Shown here one piece after another: positions 17,513 to 25,669 of a stretch of DNA of 28,634 nt (positions within the stretch are counted from its first letter, which is position 1; each line of letters opens with the position of its first letter). The position numbers and the translations under genes are program-made. This DNA comes from Gammaproteobacteria bacterium (GTDB taxonomy: Bacteria > Pseudomonadota > Gammaproteobacteria > Competibacterales > Competibacteraceae). The notes under the pieces are model-generated. The model ran no database searches and had not been told where the DNA came from. It saw only the letters and a program-made list of their open reading frames with translations. The stretch is taken from positions 1 through 28,634 of the forward strand of contig JAIFNF010000084.1 in assembly GCA_020047885.1 (NCBI GenBank), in the 5' to 3' direction.

Positions 17513-17548
17513 CGGCGTGGTGTGTGATCTGCATCGCGCCGTTTTTTT
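17513..17548 (+). terminator. Possible intrinsic terminator at the end of the caspase block
   Basis: CGGCG (17513-17517) can pair with CGCCG (17537-17541) across a 19-base loop, followed by seven T. The loop is large, so the hairpin is modest, but the T run and the position between two convergent genes make a terminator likely. Confidence 0.4.
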
Positions 17549-18588
17549 CACCTCCATCTATTCCTCTCTCTACTGATTTGTTTTTCATCATCAATTTTTA
17601 GGCGACCCTGTTGATCAAAAGCTGGCAGGTTCCGAAATGCTCGGTTTTCGAAAAAATAGGTGATGGGTTCGGTTGCCGTATCAATCCCGTATAAGAAGCG
17701 ATGACGCAAAGACTCTAAACTCTCGCCGAGACGGCGCAGTCTCACATCAATAAATCCCCCTACCCAAGGTTCCCAAAGAAAGGCCTGCCATTCATTGACC
17801 AGGAGTTCCTGATTGGTCACGTCATAGCGAAAATTAGCAAACTCCTCCTCAAAAACTTTTTGTACCTTATCATCCAATTTAGCCCATGCTTGTTCGCAAT
17901 AACTGCGATAGCGAGCATTAGTAAAAAACTCGCCATGACTGAGTTCATGGCGTAACGTAAACCACCAACTCTCCAGATCGAGTTTTCCAGAGCCTTTACC
18001 AGAAGCGGGTATAGTAACCAACACCTTCTCTGGATTTGCTGCCCCCCATGAGTTTTCCGCCAGCACCACGAAAAAACTGTGATACTGTAACAGGGCGAAT
18101 AAGGTACGCTCCTCTTGGTTGAGCGCCACGCGATCCTGTTTTGCCAAGGTAAAAAAGCGCGCCAGATCTTGTGCCCGGTAGTCGTGTCCAAGGAAAAATG
18201 TTTCGGCTCGTTTTCCACCGGCTGTTACCAACGCCAGCAACTCCTGGTCATCCAGCACCCGGTGATTGGGAGCATCCCGTTTTTCCACCAAAGCAGCGAT
18301 TCGATTCATCGCAGCAGACTGCCGCGTTAGATTGGGAAACTGCAACACCAATACCAGGGGTTGTTCCAGGGGACGAAACAAGCGATATCCATCATTGCGC
18401 TGTTTGAACAACTCCGCTAGCGGTCGCACCATGACCTCAGTCTGCGCCCAAGGGGCTATCACCTCGTTTCCGGTCACATCAACTGCGAATGACCACAGCA
18501 AAATCCCCACTATTCCCCAGCTACGCAGCCATCTCTCAGATCGCTTCTCAACCATTGACGGACACCTGATATCTCCAAAGTGAACCAT
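17548..18588 (-). CDS. Putative exported HExxH zinc metallopeptidase
   Basis: A 346-residue protein with an N-terminal hydrophobic stretch (about 23-38, WGIVGILLWSFAVDV), after basic residues, that acts as a signal peptide or anchor. Residues 212-221 read LRHELSHGEF: His214, Glu215 and His218 form the HExxH zinc site of zincins. Glu266 in NEWQAFL, 48 residues later, is a good third zinc ligand, giving a gluzincin-like arrangement. The rest is unfamiliar to me. An internal ATG at 18553-18555 (residue 12) with CAGG upstream is an equally possible start and would give a more standard signal peptide. The gene converges on the caspase block and is visibly less GC-rich than the sec genes. A role with the caspases is suggested only by proximity. 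Confidence 0.7.
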   Translation of the reverse strand: MVHFGDIRCPSMVEKRSERWLRSWGIVGILLWSFAVDVTGNEVIAPWAQTEVMVRPLAELFKQRNDGYRLFRPLEQPLVLVLQFPNLTRQSAAMNRIAALVEKRDAPNHRVLDDQELLALVTAGGKRAETFFLGHDYRAQDLARFFTLAKQDRVALNQEERTLFALLQYHSFFVVLAENSWGAANPEKVLVTIPASGKGSGKLDLESWWFTLRHELSHGEFFTNARYRSYCEQAWAKLDDKVQKVFEEEFANFRYDVTNQELLVNEWQAFLWEPWVGGFIDVRLRRLGESLESLRHRFLYGIDTATEPITYFFENRAFRNLPAFDQQGRLKIDDEKQISRERNRWR

Positions 18589-18597
18589 AACTTTAGC

Positions 18598-18843
18598 TCA
18601 GTTTGCCACCAATTCAGCTAAAGTTCGGTAAAATTGGGCAGATGGCAACGGCGGGGAATCAAAATCAGCATCGAGTTCAGTTGTACCAAGCACAATGCAG
18701 ATCCTCTCGACACCAGCCCCACCCATCAGATTTTCGTCAAAAATGCGGGCAAACCCTTCCGCCTGTGTATAATGGCGCGCTTTAAACTGGTACTCAGCGA
18801 CCGTCCCCGCACCGGTTTTGACCGTGAATGCCACGCGGGGCAA
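18598..18843 (-). CDS. Hypothetical small protein, possible first gene before the metallopeptidase
   Basis: An open frame of 81 codons from a TTG (or GTG at 18834) on the minus strand, ending nine bases before the metallopeptidase start. The sequence is protein-like (VAFTVKTGAG, ARIFDENLMGGAG, CIVLGTTELDADF) and third positions look coding, and the tight spacing suggests an operon. Against it: no ATG, no recognised family, and it overlaps the upstream region and candidate -10 of yajC on the other strand. Confidence 0.35.
   Translation of the reverse strand: MPRVAFTVKTGAGTVAEYQFKARHYTQAEGFARIFDENLMGGAGVERICIVLGTTELDADFDSPPLPSAQFYRTLAELVAN
18768..18773 (+). promoter_or_regulatory. Candidate -10 element of the yajC-secD-secF operon
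   Basis: A perfect TATAAT preceded by TGTG and followed by GGCGCGC lies 95 bp upstream of yajC. No good -35 is found at 16-18 bp, so it would rely on the TGTG extension. It lies inside the weak minus-strand ORF. Confidence 0.4.
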
Positions 18844-18868
18844 GGCCAGAACTCAACGAGGAATCCCG

Positions 18869-19216
18869 ATGGAAAGCATCCTGAATAGCCTGATCTCTAC
18901 CGCCTCTGCCCAGACTGCCGGGGGAGCCGGTGCCGAGATGGGTATGCTGAACCTGCTGTTTCCGATCATTCTGATTGGTGCCTTCTACTTCTTGCTGATC
19001 CGCCCGCAAACCAAGCGCGCCAAAGAACACAAGCAGATGGTTGAAACGCTCAAGAAGGGCGACGAAGTCGTGAGCGGCGGCGGCATCCTGGGCCGGATCA
19101 CCGACATCGGTGAAAACTTCGTGCAACTGGAAATCGCTGAAAACGTCCAGATTCGCATCCAGAAGCAGGCCATCAGTACGCTGATGCCCAAGGGTTCCTA
19201 CAAAGGCAACCTCTAG
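18869..19216 (+). CDS. yajC: Sec translocase accessory subunit YajC
   Basis: A 115-residue single-pass inner-membrane protein: a short periplasmic N-terminus, one TM at about 25-43 (LLFPIILIGAFYFLLIRPQ) followed by the hallmark RPQTKRAKEHKQM, then the small cytoplasmic beta domain (LKKGDEVVSGGGILGRITDI). YajC associates with SecDF-YidC and SecYEG. GAGGA six bases before ATG 18869 selects this start; an upstream in-frame start at 18818 would add an unrelated 17-residue extension. It is the first gene of yajC-secD-secF, with 33 bp before secD. Confidence 0.96.
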   Translation: MESILNSLISTASAQTAGGAGAEMGMLNLLFPIILIGAFYFLLIRPQTKRAKEHKQMVETLKKGDEVVSGGGILGRITDIGENFVQLEIAENVQIRIQKQAISTLMPKGSYKGNL

Positions 19217-19249
19217 CCCTTCGCCATCCACCACTGACCCCGCCGTTCC

Positions 19250-21121
19250 ATGTCCAATCCCTATACCCTGAATCAGTACCCCTGGTGGAAATACCTGCTG
19301 ATCGGCCTGATCATGCTCTGGGGTTTGATCTTTGCTTTGCCTAATCTGTTTGGCGAAGACCCGGCCGTGCAGATTTCCGGCGCCCGCACCAATATTGCCA
19401 TTGACTCGGCTTTCGAGACCCGCATTGCCGGCCTGCTGGAGGCGGAAAAACTGCCCCCCAAGCGGGTGGAACTGGCCGAGGGCCGCTTGCTGATCCGTTT
19501 CCCTGACCCCGAAGCGCAACTCAAAGCTGCGGATATCCTCCGGGATCGGCTGGGCCGCGACTACATCGTCGCCCTCAATCTGGCGTCCGCCGCGCCGGGC
19601 TTTCTACGCGCCATCGGCCTGAATCCCATGTACCTCGGCCTCGATCTGCGCGGCGGGGTGCATTTCCTGATGCAGGTCGACATGGACGCCACGATCAAGC
19701 AGGTCGAGGACAGCTATGTTGAGGAAATCCGCAATCAGTTGCGCACCGAAAAAATCCTTTACAGCACGGTGGGTCGGGCGGCCGGCGGCGGGGTGCAGGT
19801 AGAATTCAAAGACGAAGCCGAACGTAACAAGGCGGCCCAAGCGCTGCGCAAAAATCTGTCAAATCTCCAGCAAGACGAACCGGGACCGCTCAGTTTGAAG
19901 CTGACCCTGAACGCGCCGGAGATTAAGGAAAAGCTGGACTTTGCCCTGCAACAGAACATCACGACCTTGCGCAACCGCGTCAATGAACTGGGCGTCGCCG
20001 AACCGATTATTCAGCAGCAGGGCACCGACCGTATCGTCGTGCAACTCCCTGGCGTCCAGGACACCGCCCGCGCCAAGGAAATTCTCGGTGCGACCGCGAC
20101 CCTGGAATTCCGGCTGGCCGATGAAGAAAATGACTGGTATCAGGCCGCTTCGACTAATCGCATTCCGCTGAATTCCCGCCTGTACAAGGATCGCGAGGGT
20201 CGCCCGGTGTTGCTGCAAAAGCGGGTGATGCTCACCGGCGATTCCATCGTTGACGCCTCCTCCGGTCTGGATCAGCAAAGCGGCAGTCCCGCGGTTTACG
20301 TCAGCCTGGATGGCAAAGGCGCCAAGCGCTTTGAAGATGCGACCAAGGACAATATCGGCAAACGCATGGGCGTGGTGTTCATCGAGAACAAGACCGAAAC
20401 CAAGCGGGTCGATGGCGAATTGAAGAAGACCGCCTTCACCATCGAAGAAGTCATCAATGTCGCCACTATCCGCGACCGGCTAGGTCGGCGCTTCCAGATC
20501 ACCGGTCTGGACAGTTCCCGCGAAGCCCGCGATTTAGCCTTGCTGCTGAGAGCGGGGGCGCTGGCCAGTCCGATTGAGATCATCGAAGAGCGCACGGTCG
20601 GTCCCAGCGCGGGTAAGGAAAATATCGCCCAGGGCTTCCGCGCCGCCGCGATCTCGCTGTTGGCCATCGCTGGGTTTATGACCTGGCGCTACAAGCGCTT
20701 CGGCTTGATCGCTACCGCTGCATTGGCTGCTAATGTCGTACTGCTTATCGCTGCGCTATCGCTGCTCCAGGCCACACTCACTTTGCCGGGTATTGCCGGC
20801 ATCGTGCTCACCATGGGTATGGCGGTGGATGCCAACGTACTGATCTACGAACGCATCCGCGAAGAACTGCGTAATGGCAACAGCCCCCAGGCCGCCATTC
20901 ACGCAGGCTTCGACCGCGCCTTTGACACGATCATCGACTCCAACCTGACCACGTTAATTGCGGCGATCATGCTTTTCGGCTTCGGCACTGGCCCAATCAA
21001 GGGCTTCGCGATCACGCTCAGTATCGGCATCCTGACCTCGATGTTCACCGCGGTCACCGGTTCACGGGCGCTGGTCAATCTCCTTTATGGCGGCCGCAAG
21101 CTGCAATCTCTGTCGGTTTAA
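19250..21121 (+). CDS. secD: Protein translocase subunit SecD
   Basis: A 623-residue inner-membrane protein that, with SecF, uses the proton gradient to complete export of proteins through SecYEG. TM1 spans about 14-31, followed by the periplasmic P1 domain. The DLRGG motif (132-136) begins the conserved head region, and the other five TM segments lie at about 450-615. The conserved TM4 signature GMAVDANVLIYERIREELR begins near residue 523 and contains the Asp needed for proton transfer. Length and motifs are those of a normal proteobacterial SecD; no defects seen. It is separated from secF by 24 bp and transcribed with it. Confidence 0.97.
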   Translation: MSNPYTLNQYPWWKYLLIGLIMLWGLIFALPNLFGEDPAVQISGARTNIAIDSAFETRIAGLLEAEKLPPKRVELAEGRLLIRFPDPEAQLKAADILRDRLGRDYIVALNLASAAPGFLRAIGLNPMYLGLDLRGGVHFLMQVDMDATIKQVEDSYVEEIRNQLRTEKILYSTVGRAAGGGVQVEFKDEAERNKAAQALRKNLSNLQQDEPGPLSLKLTLNAPEIKEKLDFALQQNITTLRNRVNELGVAEPIIQQQGTDRIVVQLPGVQDTARAKEILGATATLEFRLADEENDWYQAASTNRIPLNSRLYKDREGRPVLLQKRVMLTGDSIVDASSGLDQQSGSPAVYVSLDGKGAKRFEDATKDNIGKRMGVVFIENKTETKRVDGELKKTAFTIEEVINVATIRDRLGRRFQITGLDSSREARDLALLLRAGALASPIEIIEERTVGPSAGKENIAQGFRAAAISLLAIAGFMTWRYKRFGLIATAALAANVVLLIAALSLLQATLTLPGIAGIVLTMGMAVDANVLIYERIREELRNGNSPQAAIHAGFDRAFDTIIDSNLTTLIAAIMLFGFGTGPIKGFAITLSIGILTSMFTAVTGSRALVNLLYGGRKLQSLSV

Positions 21122-21145
21122 CCGGCCAGGCAAGGGCATACGGTG

Positions 21146-22087
21146 ATGTGGCGATTCAGTCTTTACGATACCAATATTGACTTTTTGCGTTGGGGTAAGC
21201 TGGCCATTGGCTGGTCGATCACGGTGTTACTGATTGCGGTCGGTTCATTGCTGATTCGGGGCATGAACCTGGGGCTGGATTTCACCGGTGGCACGGTGAT
21301 CGAGGCGCAATATCCCCAACCGGCGGATTTGACGCAGGTTCGGGCCACCCTGGCCAAAGCCGGTTTCGGCGACGCCCAGACCCAGCACTTCGGCACCTCT
21401 CGCGATGTGCTGATTCGCGTTCCGCCGCGCGGTGAGCAAGCCAACGCTGCGACCCTGAGCAACGAGGTTTTGCATGCCCTGCAAGGCGCGGAAGGTGGCG
21501 CAGGAGTCACTTTGGCGCGCGCCGAATTTGTCGGGCCGCAGGTCGGTCAGGAACTGGTGGAACAGGGAGGATTAGCGATGCTGGGTGCCCTCGCTGGCAT
21601 TCTGATGTACGTCATGTTCCGCTTCGAATGGCGACTGGCGCTCGGCACGATTGCCGCCACCGTCCATGACGTCATCTTCACGGTCGGCTGGTTCTCACTG
21701 TTCGGACTCGAATTTGACCTGACGGTGCTCGCGGCGGTGCTGGCGGTCATTGGTTACTCGGTTAACGATACGGTCGTGGTGCTGGACCGCATTCGTGAAA
21801 ACTTCCGCAAGCGGCGCAAGGGTTCGATTCAGGAGATCATGAACCTGTCGATCAATGAAACGCTCGCCCGCACCACGATGACCAGCCTGGTGACTTTGCT
21901 GTCCGTCGTGGTGCTGTACTTCTTCGGCGGCGCGGTGATGCACGGCTTTTCCATCGCGATGATCGTGGGCATTGTTGTCGGTACCTATTCGTCGATTTAT
22001 ATCGCCAGCGCCACGGCCCTGTATCTGGGCATCAGCCGCGAAGACTTGTTGCCCCGGGCCAGGGAAACGGCAGATGAACGGCCCTAA
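21146..22087 (+). CDS. secF: Protein translocase subunit SecF
   Basis: A 313-residue partner of SecD with six TM segments. TM1 is at about 17-37, followed by LGLDFTGGTVIEAQYPQP, the SecF counterpart of the DLRGG motif. The membrane signature VIGYSVNDTVVVLDRIRENF near residues 200-220 carries the conserved Asp/Asn pair. The ATG at 21146 is preferred over the GTG immediately before it; AAGGG lies nine bases upstream. It is the last gene of the yajC-secD-secF cluster. Confidence 0.97.
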   Translation: MWRFSLYDTNIDFLRWGKLAIGWSITVLLIAVGSLLIRGMNLGLDFTGGTVIEAQYPQPADLTQVRATLAKAGFGDAQTQHFGTSRDVLIRVPPRGEQANAATLSNEVLHALQGAEGGAGVTLARAEFVGPQVGQELVEQGGLAMLGALAGILMYVMFRFEWRLALGTIAATVHDVIFTVGWFSLFGLEFDLTVLAAVLAVIGYSVNDTVVVLDRIRENFRKRRKGSIQEIMNLSINETLARTTMTSLVTLLSVVVLYFFGGAVMHGFSIAMIVGIVVGTYSSIYIASATALYLGISREDLLPRARETADERP

Positions 22088-22177
22088 GCCCATCCAGTCC
22101 ACGTTTTGCGCACTCCGGGTAAACTTGACCTAGTATTCCCGGATCATTTCAAGATTCTCATGCCGTAGGAGGCTTGC

Positions 22178-23353
22178 ATGGATATCAAAAAGGCGCTGGT
22201 GGTAGACGACTCCAAAGTCGCCCACATGACCTTACGCAAACTGCTGATCGAACGCGGTATCGAAGTCGACTGGGTCGGGTCGGGCGAAGATTGCGTTAAA
22301 TATCTCGCGGGTAAAAAACCCGATATTATTTTCATGGATGTGATGATGCCGGGCATGGATGGCTTTGAGACGAATCGCACGATTACCAGCCAGCATCCGC
22401 AAAGCCCTCCCATCATCATGTGTTCCGCGAACGCTACTGATGAGGATAAGCGGGATGCCCGGGAAAGCGGTGCGGTCAGTTTCCTCTCCAAGCCGTATAC
22501 GCCAGATGAACTGGATGGCGTCCTGCGCACGGTCAGTTCGGGCACTGCGGCGATCTCCATGGAAGAACTGGCAGCCCCATCGGTCATTCCCACGCCTCGC
22601 GTCGTTGAAAAAACCCCGCCAGTCTCCATACCGATCGTCGCTACACCATCAGTAGCGCCACCGCCAACCCTGGCCGTCGCGCCTGCGGCTGTCGGGTTGT
22701 CGGTAGCCGACATAGAACAGATTGCGGAACGCGCCGCCTGGGCGTCTGCCGAGAAGGTGGCCCGCGACATCATCCAGGAAATGGTGCCCAACCTGGCGCA
22801 GGAAGCCGCGACGCAAGCGGCGCGCAACGTCGCCGAGGATCTGGGGCGCCGGACGGCTCATGCTGCAGTGCGCGCCGCTCAGGAAGCCGCCAAGCAGGTC
22901 GCAACGGAAATCGCCCGGGGCACTGCCGAACGCACCGCCCGCACCACCGCCCAGGAAAGCGCGCGGGCGGTGGCCGAACAGGCCGCCCGTGAGGTCAGTG
23001 AAGGCGTCTCAAAACGCAATGTGGCGCGGGGTCTGGAAATCAACCGGGATGAACTGCTCAAGGAAATTGAAGGCCAGGTCAAACGCCATAGCCAGGAAAT
23101 GCTGGTCATGGCCACAGGTACGCCCGAATTCAAGCAACAAGTGGTACAGATGGTGCGCTCCGGCCTTCAGCCGGTGATCGAAACCATCGCCCGCGAAACT
23201 GCAGAACGTTCTGTTCAGCAGGCGGCAGATAATCTGGCGCAGGGTGGCGGCCGATCCGGTGATTCGCGGGCTACACTGGCTTTGGTGGTGGGCATTGTCG
23301 CCATCCTGGTGTCCGCTGCGGCCATCGTTGGCTCGATCCTCAAGCTCTTCTAA
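22178..23353 (+). CDS. Membrane-anchored response-regulator receiver with Ala-rich helical stalk
   Basis: A 391-residue protein. Residues 1-120 are a complete CheY-like receiver: Asp10 and Asp11, phosphoacceptor Asp54 (IIFMDVMMPGMDG), Ser83 and Lys105 (LSKPYTP). A Pro/Val-rich linker (130-175) follows. Residues 178-300 are a long Ala/Arg/Glu helical region with near-heptad and 11-mer periodicity (AAREV, ARTTAQESARAVAEQ), then a more mixed helical section (300-360). The protein ends with a hydrophobic segment (365-391, LALVVGIVAILVSAAAIVGS), which is a tail anchor. There is no DNA-binding or enzymatic output domain. AGGAGG just upstream supports the start. No partner kinase is adjacent. The output is probably protein interaction at the membrane, by inference. 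Confidence 0.82.
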   Translation: MDIKKALVVDDSKVAHMTLRKLLIERGIEVDWVGSGEDCVKYLAGKKPDIIFMDVMMPGMDGFETNRTITSQHPQSPPIIMCSANATDEDKRDARESGAVSFLSKPYTPDELDGVLRTVSSGTAAISMEELAAPSVIPTPRVVEKTPPVSIPIVATPSVAPPPTLAVAPAAVGLSVADIEQIAERAAWASAEKVARDIIQEMVPNLAQEAATQAARNVAEDLGRRTAHAAVRAAQEAAKQVATEIARGTAERTARTTAQESARAVAEQAAREVSEGVSKRNVARGLEINRDELLKEIEGQVKRHSQEMLVMATGTPEFKQQVVQMVRSGLQPVIETIARETAERSVQQAADNLAQGGGRSGDSRATLALVVGIVAILVSAAAIVGSILKLF

Positions 23354-23357
23354 TCCG

Positions 23358-23399
23358 TGAATAGCGAGTGGCGAAGCAAGTTCGCTATCTCGCTATTCA
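23358..23399 (+). terminator. Strong stem-loop after the receiver-domain gene
   Basis: TGAATAGCGAG (23358-23368) and CTCGCTATTCA (23389-23399) form a perfect 11-bp stem, and GCGAA/TTCGC (23371-23385) adds an inner 5-bp stem with a 5-base loop. There is no T run after it, so it is either a transcript-stabilising or factor-assisted terminator hairpin, or a REP/MITE-like element. Confidence 0.5.
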
Positions 23400-23515
23400 T
23401 CGCCGCTCGATGACTCTCCTCCGTTTGAACCGAGGTCAGGATTGCGTCGCGTTCCACATCTACAGGAACACTGCTATCCCGTTGTCCTTTCTGTCTTTAA
23501 TTTCAAGGAGTCCCC

Positions 23516-24688
23516 ATGCTGAAGCTAAAAACCGCCACGCTGACTTTGGCTCTGTGCAGCGTACTAAATGTTCACGCGGATGAACCCATTAAAGTGAAAG
23601 TGGGCGTCGCGCTCGATATCTCCGGCCCTTTCGCCACCATCGGCGCAGAAACCCGCGATGGGTTGAATCTGGCGATTGAGCGCCTCAATAGCCAACTTGG
23701 CGGCGTCCCGGCGGAGTTTCTGCAAACGGACTTCGCCGGCAACCCGGAGCAAGCCAATCAGTTGGTTAACCGCTACCTACAACGCGACAAGATTGATTTC
23801 TTCACCGGCCCGGTGGCGTCGAATTCAGCGCTCGCGGTCGGTCCGACCCTGTTCGCCGCCCAAGTCCCCTATTTGTCCAGTAATCCAGGCCCCAGCCAGT
23901 TTGCCGGCAAGCAATGCAATCCCTATTTCTTCGGCGTTGCCTACCAGAACGACACCTACGATGAAGCCGCTGGCAAGGTCGCCAACGAGAAGGGTTATCA
24001 GAACATGGTGCTGATTGCGCCGAACTACCCGGCAGGCAAGGACCATCTGAACGGTTTCAAGCGCATCTACCAAGGCGTGATCAAAGACGAGATTTATACC
24101 AAGGTGGGCCAGATTGATTATGCGGCGGAAATTGCCCAGATCCGCGCCGCCAAGCCGGATGCGGTGTTTTTCTTTCTGCCCGCGGCGATGGGCATCAACT
24201 TTATCAAGCAATATGTCAGCGGCGGTCTCAAGGGCATTCCCATGATTGCCCCTGGCTTCTCCGCTGATCAGGACGTGATTGCGGCGGTTGGGGAACCGAC
24301 GCTGGGTCTCTACAACACCGCGCACTGGGCGCACGATCTGCCCGTTCCGGCCAACGTCGAATTTGTCGCCGCTTTCCGCAAGAAGTATGACGGGCGTTAT
24401 CCCACGGTCTACGCTGCCCAGGCCTACGATGTCGTGATGGCGATGGATGCCGCAGTGCGTGAGGTTGGCGGCAACGTCAGCGACCGGGCGGCGGTGTTGG
24501 CAGCGCTGAAAAAAGCGAACTTCAAGTCGGTGCGCGGCGATTTCAGCTACGGCTCCAACCACTTCCCGGTGCAAAACTACTACCTGCGCGTGGTCGAGAA
24601 AGACGCCAACGGCCAACTCACCAACAAGCTGGTGAGCACGGTGCTGGAAAAGCATCAGGATGCTTACGTCGGCGAGTGCAAGATGTAG
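23516..24688 (+). CDS. ABC transporter periplasmic binding protein, LivK/Peripla_BP_6 family
   Basis: A 390-residue periplasmic protein with a signal peptide (1-21, ending VHA). The mature start, KVKVGVALDISGPFATIGAE, and the segments GPVASNSALAVGP, YLSSNPGPSQFAGKQCNPYF and YAAEIAQIRAAKPDAVFFFL, are typical type I binding folds of branched-chain amino acid, amide and aromatic acid importers. Cys134 and Cys388 may form a disulfide. AAGGAG five bases before the ATG supports the start. It heads a five-gene importer operon. The ligand is not readable; branched-chain amino acids or small aromatic carboxylates are the main options. Confidence 0.9.
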   Translation: MLKLKTATLTLALCSVLNVHADEPIKVKVGVALDISGPFATIGAETRDGLNLAIERLNSQLGGVPAEFLQTDFAGNPEQANQLVNRYLQRDKIDFFTGPVASNSALAVGPTLFAAQVPYLSSNPGPSQFAGKQCNPYFFGVAYQNDTYDEAAGKVANEKGYQNMVLIAPNYPAGKDHLNGFKRIYQGVIKDEIYTKVGQIDYAAEIAQIRAAKPDAVFFFLPAAMGINFIKQYVSGGLKGIPMIAPGFSADQDVIAAVGEPTLGLYNTAHWAHDLPVPANVEFVAAFRKKYDGRYPTVYAAQAYDVVMAMDAAVREVGGNVSDRAAVLAALKKANFKSVRGDFSYGSNHFPVQNYYLRVVEKDANGQLTNKLVSTVLEKHQDAYVGECKM

Positions 24689-24726
24689 GGGCAACGGGCA
24701 GTCATTCTCAAGACTCGCCGTTCTCC

Positions 24727-25647
24727 ATGGACGCTATTTTCCTGATCGAGCAACTACTTAACGGTCTTGGCTACGGTCTGATGCTGTTCCTGCTGGCCGC
24801 GGGACTGACCCTGGTGTTCGGCATCATGGATACGATGAACCTGGCTCATGGCTCGCTGTACATGGTGGGCGCGTATATCGCCGCCCGCGTACACGAAAGC
24901 AGTGGCAACTTTGCCGGAGCCGTGTTCATCGCCATGGCGGCGACCGTGGTCATCGCCTTCGTGCTGGAGATGCTGGTGGTGCGCCAAATCTACAGTCGCG
25001 GCCATCTTGCCCAGGTCATCGCCACTTTTGGCATCATTCTGATCGCTGACGACCTGGTGAAAGCGGTTTGGGGACCCGCGCCGATCCTGGCGTCGATGCC
25101 CACCGCGCTCGCTGGCTCCGTGCCATTACTGGCCGAACTGCCCTACCCCGCCTATCGTTTGGCCATGCTCGCTGTGGGTCTGCTGGTGGCACTGAGCCTC
25201 TATCTGCTGGTGAACCATACCCGCATCGGGATGCTGGTGCGTGCTGGAGCTTCCCATCGCGCCATGGCCGAGTTCATGGGCGTCCGCGTCGGTTATGTCT
25301 TCTCCTTTGTCTTTGCCCTCGGCGCGGCACTGGCAGCGCTGGCTGGCGCGATGATGGGACCGATCAGCGCGGTGCAGACGGGCATGGGCGAAGCGATCCT
25401 GATTCCGGCGCTGGTGGTCATCGTGATCGGCGGCATTGGTTCGATACGCGGTGCCTTCGTCGCGGCGTTGCTGGTGGGTCTGGTGGATACCGCAGGTCGC
25501 GCCTTCCTGCCGCCAGCGCTGCGAGCGGTGTTGCCGCCAGCCCTCGCTGCTGACCTGGGTCCAGCGCTGGCCGGTATTGCCATGTACGTGCTGATGGCGG
25601 CGGTGTTGATTCTCAAGCCGGCGGGGCTGTTCCCGGCCCGGGTCTGA
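24727..25647 (+). CDS. ABC transporter permease, LivH type
   Basis: A 306-residue inner-membrane permease with about eight TM segments. The N-terminus IFLIEQLLNGLGYGLMLFLL and the GLTLVFGIMDTMNLAHGSLY motif are diagnostic for LivH-type permeases. The C-terminal half holds VIVIGGIGSIRGAFVAALLVG, the conserved region that contacts the ATPase. The ATG at 24727 is used because the family N-terminus begins there; an in-frame ATG at 24676 would overlap the binding-protein gene. No clear ribosome binding site is visible, suggesting coupling to the previous gene. Confidence 0.92.
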   Translation: MDAIFLIEQLLNGLGYGLMLFLLAAGLTLVFGIMDTMNLAHGSLYMVGAYIAARVHESSGNFAGAVFIAMAATVVIAFVLEMLVVRQIYSRGHLAQVIATFGIILIADDLVKAVWGPAPILASMPTALAGSVPLLAELPYPAYRLAMLAVGLLVALSLYLLVNHTRIGMLVRAGASHRAMAEFMGVRVGYVFSFVFALGAALAALAGAMMGPISAVQTGMGEAILIPALVVIVIGGIGSIRGAFVAALLVGLVDTAGRAFLPPALRAVLPPALAADLGPALAGIAMYVLMAAVLILKPAGLFPARV

Positions 25648-25669
25648 AACCCGCTACTGGCCAGAGAAG

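Noticed and set aside
22120..22160. TTGACC as the -35 of a promoter for the receiver-domain gene
   Set aside because: No acceptable -10 hexamer occurs at 15-19 bp downstream.
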